Source of the DNA: Solirubrobacter deserti
GTDB taxonomy: Bacteria; Actinomycetota; Thermoleophilia; Solirubrobacterales; Solirubrobacteraceae
Assembly: GCF_027587175.1 (NCBI RefSeq)
Contig: NZ_JAPCID010000023.1
Coordinates: forward strand, 42,913-106,912
Direction: 5' to 3'
DNA: 64,000 bases
In this document: positions 60,053 through 64,000 of the stretch, one piece after another
Numbering within the stretch: the stretch's first letter is position 1
Layout: each line of letters opens with the position of its first letter
The notes under the pieces: model-generated
Seen by the model: the letters and a program-made list of their open reading frames with translations, nothing else
The model's database searches: none
Told to the model about the DNA's origin: nothing
Made by a program: the position numbers and the translations under genes

Positions 60053-61822
60053 GTGGTGGATCAGTGGCTGTCCGAGTTCGAAACCGCGCTGAGCAACGGC
60101 GACAGCGCAAGCGCGGCCGCGCTGTTCCATGAGGAGAGCTTCTGGCGCGACCTCGTCGCGTTCACGTGGAACCTGAAGACGGTCGAAGGGCCTGAGGAGA
60201 TCGAGGCGATGCTCGACAGCACGCTCGAGCACACCCAACCCTCCAACTGGCACACGACCGAGCCGCCGGACACCGCGGACGGCGTCACGACGGCCTGGAT
60301 CGCGTTCGAGACCGCCGTCGGGCGCGGGAACGGCCTGCTGCGGCTGCGCGACGGGAAGGCGTGGACGCTGCTCACCGCGCTGTACGAGCTCAAGGGCTTC
60401 GAGGAGCCCAAGGGCACGCACCGGCCCAAGGGCGTCGAGCACGGCGCGAACCCGGACCGCGTCACCTGGCTCGAGGAGCGCGCCCGGGAAGCTGAGACGC
60501 TCGGCTACTCCGAGCAGCCGGAGGTCGTGATCGTGGGCGGCGGCCAAGGGGCGATCGGGCTCGGCGCGCGCCTGCGCCAACTGGGCGTCCCGACGATCAT
60601 CTGCGAGCGCAACGAGCGCCCCGGCGACTCCTGGCGCAAGCGCTACAAGTCGCTGTGCCTGCACGACCCGGTCTGGTACGACCACCTGCCCTACATCAAG
60701 TTCCCCGAGAACTGGCCGGTGTTCTCGCCCAAGGACAAGATCGGCGACTGGCTGGAGATGTACACGCGCGTCATGGAGCTCAACTACTGGGGCTCGACGA
60801 CCGTGCACTCCGCGAGCTTCGACGAAGACGAGGGCCGCTGGACCGTGCAGGTCGAGCGCGAGGGCCAGGCGATCACGTTGCGCCCGCGCCAGCTCGTGCT
60901 CGCGACCGGCATGAGCTCACAGCCCAACCTCCCGGAGATCGAGGGGATGGACGTCTTCAAGGGCGACCAGCACCACTCGTCCAAGCACCCCGGCCCGGAC
61001 GCCTACGCGGGCAAGCGATGCGTCGTGATCGGCTCCAACAACTCCGCGCACGACATCTGCGCGGCGCTGTGGGAGGTCGGCGCCGACGTGACGATGGTCC
61101 AGCGCTCCTCCACCCACATCGTGCGGTCGGACACGCTGATGGAGATCGGGCTCGGCGCGCTCTACTCCGAGCAGGCGCTCGCGAACGGGATCACGACCGA
61201 GAAGGCGGACATGATCTTCGCCTCGTTGCCCTACCGGATCCTGCACGAGTTCCAGATCCCGCTCTACGACCAGATGCGCGAGCGCGACAAGGACTTCTAC
61301 GCGCGCCTGGAGGAGGCCGGCTTCTGGCTCGACTGGGGCGAGGACGGCTCCGGCCTGTTCATGAAGTACCTGCGCCGCGGGTCGGGCTACTACATCGACG
61401 TCGGCGCTTCCGAGCTGGTCGCCGACGGCAAGATCAAGCTCCAGCGCGGGAAGGTCGCGCGACTCACCGAGCACACCGTGGTGATGGAGGACGGCACCGA
61501 GCTGGGAGCCGACCTCGTCGTCTACGCCACGGGCTACAACTCGATGAACGGCTGGGCCGCGGAGCTGATCTCGCAGGAGGTCGCGGACAAGGTCGGCAAG
61601 GTCTGGGGCCTGGGCTCGGACACGACCAAGGACCCCGGACCGTGGGAGGGCGAGCAGCGCAACATGTGGAAGCCGACCCAGCAGGAGAACCTGTGGTTCC
61701 ACGGCGGCAACCTCCACCAGTCGCGCCACTACTCGCTCTATCTCGCGCTGCAGCTAAAGGCGCGCATGGAGGGGATCGACACGCCGGTCTACGGGCTTCA
61801 GGAGGTTCATCACCTGGCGTGA
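60053..61822 (+). CDS. Flavin-containing monooxygenase with N-terminal SnoaL/NTF2-like domain
   Basis: 589 aa from GTG 60053, preceded by GGGAGGAGA. Residues 1-115 are an NTF2/SnoaL-like domain (VDQWLSEFETALSNGDSASA). The FMO part has VVIVGGGQGAIG (FAD, 162-169), the FxGxxxH fingerprint VFKGDQHHSSKH, CVVIGSNNSAHD (NADP) and ATGYNSMNG. It uses NADPH and O2 to oxygenate an S, N or carbonyl substrate (Baeyer-Villiger). The fused NTF2 domain is a distinct subgroup. Divergent from the ABC/two-component operon. Its 3' end overlaps the convergent membrane-protein gene by 69 bases. Confidence 0.88.
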   Translation: MVDQWLSEFETALSNGDSASAAALFHEESFWRDLVAFTWNLKTVEGPEEIEAMLDSTLEHTQPSNWHTTEPPDTADGVTTAWIAFETAVGRGNGLLRLRDGKAWTLLTALYELKGFEEPKGTHRPKGVEHGANPDRVTWLEERAREAETLGYSEQPEVVIVGGGQGAIGLGARLRQLGVPTIICERNERPGDSWRKRYKSLCLHDPVWYDHLPYIKFPENWPVFSPKDKIGDWLEMYTRVMELNYWGSTTVHSASFDEDEGRWTVQVEREGQAITLRPRQLVLATGMSSQPNLPEIEGMDVFKGDQHHSSKHPGPDAYAGKRCVVIGSNNSAHDICAALWEVGADVTMVQRSSTHIVRSDTLMEIGLGALYSEQALANGITTEKADMIFASLPYRILHEFQIPLYDQMRERDKDFYARLEEAGFWLDWGEDGSGLFMKYLRRGSGYYIDVGASELVADGKIKLQRGKVARLTEHTVVMEDGTELGADLVVYATGYNSMNGWAAELISQEVADKVGKVWGLGSDTTKDPGPWEGEQRNMWKPTQQENLWFHGGNLHQSRHYSLYLALQLKARMEGIDTPVYGLQEVHHLA

Positions 61823-62617
61823 GGCCAGCAGCGCGAGGCCGATGACGACGTAAGCGGCGAGCACCGCGATGTGCTCGCCCGCCGCGGCGCCGTCGAAGAA
61901 GCCCGTGCTGCGCAGCAGGCTGCCGCCCGCCCCCGGCGGGAGCAGCTGACCGAGCGCTCCGCCCGGGATCATGTCCGGGCCGGTCGCGACGCCGCTGAGC
62001 GGGTTGCCCACGAACACCATCGTCAGCGCGCCGAGCGCCGCACCCTTGTGACCCGCGAGCGCGTAGAGGCCGGCGACGAGCGATCCGATCGCGAGCACGG
62101 TCAGGCTGAGCGCCGCGGCGTTGGCGGCGAAGTCGCCTTCGACGACGCCGAGCCAGCTGTCGATGACGAGCGCGCCGGCGGTGCCCGCGAGGACCGCGCC
62201 GGCGAACAGGGCGGCGACGCGGCGTCTGGCCTTCGCCGCCAGCACGCCGGTGAGGATGCCGGCGAGCACGAGCGGGAGCACGGACGCGGCGAGCCCGTTC
62301 GCCTCGCGCGGGGCGGCGACGACGTCCTCCACCGGCTTCGTCGCGCCGTGGGTGAGCGCCTGCGCGGCCACGGGTGAAGCGGCGGTCGCGACGAGCACCT
62401 TGTCGCTGGTGAGCGCGCCGTAGATCTCGCGGTCCTCGATCGCGGCGCGCGCCTGCGCGGCGCTGGCGTAGCGGCGGAATTCGACGCCCTCGATCCGCGG
62501 GGCGGTAGGGCCGACCACGCCCACGGGCAGCTCGCGCGGGCCGACCCGCGACGCGGGCCACGCGAACAGGGTGAGGACGAGGGCGGCGATGAGGGGGACG
62601 ACCAGGATCTTCTTCAT
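61754..62617 (-). CDS. YhgE/Pip-like membrane protein
   Basis: 287 aa from ATG 62617. An N-terminal anchor helix (ILVVPLIAALVLTLFAWP) precedes an extracytoplasmic domain of about 85 residues (VEFRRYASAAQARAAIEDRE style) and then six helices (for example LPLVLAGILTGVLAAKA, GALTMVFVGNPLSGVATGPD). This is the short, single-repeat relative of YhgE/Pip and ABC-2 type permease domains; no ATPase is adjacent. The last 23 codons run antisense to the end of the FMO gene. Function unknown; some homologues are phage receptors or lipid-linked. Confidence 0.7.
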   Translation of the reverse strand: MKKILVVPLIAALVLTLFAWPASRVGPRELPVGVVGPTAPRIEGVEFRRYASAAQARAAIEDREIYGALTSDKVLVATAASPVAAQALTHGATKPVEDVVAAPREANGLAASVLPLVLAGILTGVLAAKARRRVAALFAGAVLAGTAGALVIDSWLGVVEGDFAANAAALSLTVLAIGSLVAGLYALAGHKGAALGALTMVFVGNPLSGVATGPDMIPGGALGQLLPPGAGGSLLRSTGFFDGAAAGEHIAVLAAYVVIGLALLASRQVMNLLKPVDRRVDPLHARL

Positions 62618-62705
62618 GCCTGGAGCGTCCTCCGGCGCGGCCCGCCGGTCATCGGGGGCCGACCCTGGTCTCAGACCCTGAAGCCGGGTTATGCTCGGCA
62701 GCACG

Positions 62706-64000
62706 ATGCGGGTCTCCGCCGAGCCGCTCGTCGGGCGTGGCGCCGAGCTCGCGGCGCTGGAAGACCTGCTGGGGCGGCGCGGGTTCTGCACCGTGGAGAT
62801 CGTCGGCGAACCGGGGATCGGGAAGACGCGCCTGCTGGCGGAGCTCGAGGCGCGCGCGGACCGGCGCGGCGGGCTCGTGCTCAGCGGCAGCGCGTCCGAG
62901 CTCGAGCGCGACCTGCCGTTCGGCGTCTGGGTCGACGCGCTGGACGAGTACCTGCACGGACTCGAGCCGCGGCGGCTCGCAGGGCTGCCGGACGAGCTCG
63001 GCCACGTGTTCCCGGCCCTGCCAGCGGTGGGCGCCGTCGACCGCTACCGCCTGCACCGCGCGGTCGGCGCGTTGCTGGAGGAGCTCGCGCCGCTGACCCT
63101 CGTGCTCGACGACGTCCACTGGGCCGACCCCGGCTCGATCGAACTGCTCTCCGCGCTGCTGCGACGCCCGCCCGACGCGCCCGTGCTGCTCGCCGTGGCG
63201 GTGCGGCCACGCCAGATGCCCGACCGGCTCGCGGCCGCGTTGGAGCGCGGCGCGGTCACGCGGCTGGACCTCACCGGGCTGAGCCTGAGCGAGGCGCGTG
63301 AGCTCGTCGGCGAGCCCGCGGAGGCCGTGTTCGCCGCCAGCGGCGGCAACCCGCTCTACCTGCGCCAGCTCGCCCGCGCCGGTGTGGTCACGGGCGCCGG
63401 CGCGGTCGAGCTCGGCGGCGTGGAAGTGCCGCGCGCGGTCGCCGCGGCGCTCGGCTCCGAGCTGGCGCTGCTGAGCGCCGACGCCCGCTCGGCGCTCGCG
63501 GGCGCGGCGGTCGCGGGCGATCCCTTCGAGCCGGAGCTCGCGGCCGCCGCGGCAGCGCTGGAGGAAGCGCGGCTCATGACCGCGCTGGACGAGTTGCTGG
63601 CCGCCGACCTGGTGCGCGGCACCGACGTCCCCCGCCGCTTCCGCTTTCGCCACCCGCTCGTCCGCCGCGCGGTCTACGAGTCCACGCCCGCCGGCTGGCG
63701 GCTCGGCGCCCACGAACGCAACGCCGCCGCATTGGCCGCGCGCGGCGCCACCGCCGCCGAGCGCGCCCACCACGTGGAGCGCTCCGCCCGCGTCGGCGAC
63801 CTTGCCGCGGTGGCGGTGCTGCGCGAGGCCGCCGACGAGATGGCGCTCCGCGCGCCTTCCTCGGCGGCGCGCCTGTACGCCGCCGCGCTGCGGTTGGCGC
63901 CGGCCGCGGGCGCCACCGCCGCGACCTCGTCGGGCGCCGCCCCCCCCGCCCCCCCCGCGCCCCCCCCCGCCCCCCCCCCAGACCCCCCGCGGGCGGGGGG
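62706..64000 (+). CDS. LuxR-type regulator with N-terminal AAA ATPase domain, truncated at window end
   Basis: Partial, about 410 reliable residues from ATG 62706 up to about 63938. Walker A IVGEPGIGKTRLL, Walker B LTLVLDDVHWADPGS and FAASGGNPLYLRQLARAG identify the large ATP-binding LuxR (LAL/MalT-like STAND) regulators, usually 850-950 aa with a C-terminal HTH. The N-terminal LVGRGAELAALEDLL is typical. The HTH lies beyond the window, so DNA binding is inferred. It is divergent from the YhgE-like gene and may regulate it. The last about 60 bases are low-complexity and not to be translated. Confidence 0.85.
   Translation, partial: MRVSAEPLVGRGAELAALEDLLGRRGFCTVEIVGEPGIGKTRLLAELEARADRRGGLVLSGSASELERDLPFGVWVDALDEYLHGLEPRRLAGLPDELGHVFPALPAVGAVDRYRLHRAVGALLEELAPLTLVLDDVHWADPGSIELLSALLRRPPDAPVLLAVAVRPRQMPDRLAAALERGAVTRLDLTGLSLSEARELVGEPAEAVFAASGGNPLYLRQLARAGVVTGAGAVELGGVEVPRAVAAALGSELALLSADARSALAGAAVAGDPFEPELAAAAAALEEARLMTALDELLAADLVRGTDVPRRFRFRHPLVRRAVYESTPAGWRLGAHERNAAALAARGATAAERAHHVERSARVGDLAAVAVLREAADEMALRAPSSAARLYAAALRLAPAAGATAATSSGAAPPAPPAPPPAPPPDPPRAG
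63939..64000. other. Low-complexity C/G run at sequence end, likely artefact
   Basis: From about 63939 the sequence degenerates into long runs of C broken by single G, ending in a run of G. It does not look like coding DNA of the preceding gene, whose reading shifts to Pro-rich noise. Homopolymers of this sort at a contig end point to sequencing or assembly error. Confidence 0.8.

Overview
The window is very GC-rich and densely coded. Genes are short-spaced, with many ATGA/GTGA stop-start overlaps and frequent GTG and TTG starts. The gene content (MMPL exporters, cholesterol-oxidase-like GMC enzyme, PknB-like kinases, ECF sigma factor, many small regulators) points to a chromosomal segment of a high-GC actinobacterium. 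A Solirubrobacter/Thermoleophilia-type soil organism is my best guess, but this is inference: no rRNA or marker gene is present. No CRISPR array, prophage, transposase or tRNA was recognised, and no gene-free stretch exceeds about 210 bases.

Layout. 0-6.2 kb: end of a DMT transporter, an SDR-like NAD-binding protein, a secreted lipase-like hydrolase, three Ser/Thr kinases (one fused to a GAF domain) and a zinc-ribbon membrane protein. 6.3-15.9 kb: a GMC oxidase with a partner protein and a membrane protein, another membrane protein, an MMPL exporter, a flavoprotein, a thiolase and a hydrolase. 15.9-17.4 kb: a possible island, an ATPase with a nuclease-like C-terminus behind an AT-rich inverted repeat. 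17.4-25.4 kb: an SDR/MMPL pair, then a five-gene run with a Cys-nucleophile alpha/beta hydrolase, three unrecognised proteins and a DyP peroxidase. 25.4-31.2 kb: an ECF sigma factor with a partner, and an operon for a tandem-CHASE2 adenylate cyclase with a DUF3307 protein and a secreted FecR-like protein. 31.2-35.4 kb: acetyltransferase, fumarylacetoacetase and a phosphorelay (histidine kinase, receiver, HPt). 35.4-39.5 kb: a TetR-flanked operon with a drug-type ABC exporter, a YcaQ-family DNA glycosylase and a DedA protein. 39.5-43.2 kb: sugar ABC importer and PfkB kinase. 43.2-50 kb: a structured repeat region, a phosphoesterase, an SRPBCC/ArsR pair, small conserved genes, an LRR protein next to a large unknown protein, and a metallo-beta-lactamase/rhodanese fusion. 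50-64 kb: a ClpE-like unfoldase, an envelope cluster (PAP2), a third MMPL, an ABC/two-component operon, a flavin monooxygenase, a YhgE-like membrane protein and a truncated LuxR-type ATPase regulator. The last ~60 bases are low-complexity C/G and look like a sequence-end artefact.

How the genes work together. Much of the window handles lipids or steroids (lipase, GMC oxidase, thiolase, MMPL exporters, hydrolases, flavin monooxygenases) and signalling. Several transcription units carry paired palindromes beside their own regulator (TetR at 38.87 kb, ArsR at 44.23 kb). Two families of dispersed intergenic repeats sit at gene 3' ends: one at three convergent junctions, one with a GGGGTCAGACC core at two stop codons. 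Two genes appear to start with CTG.
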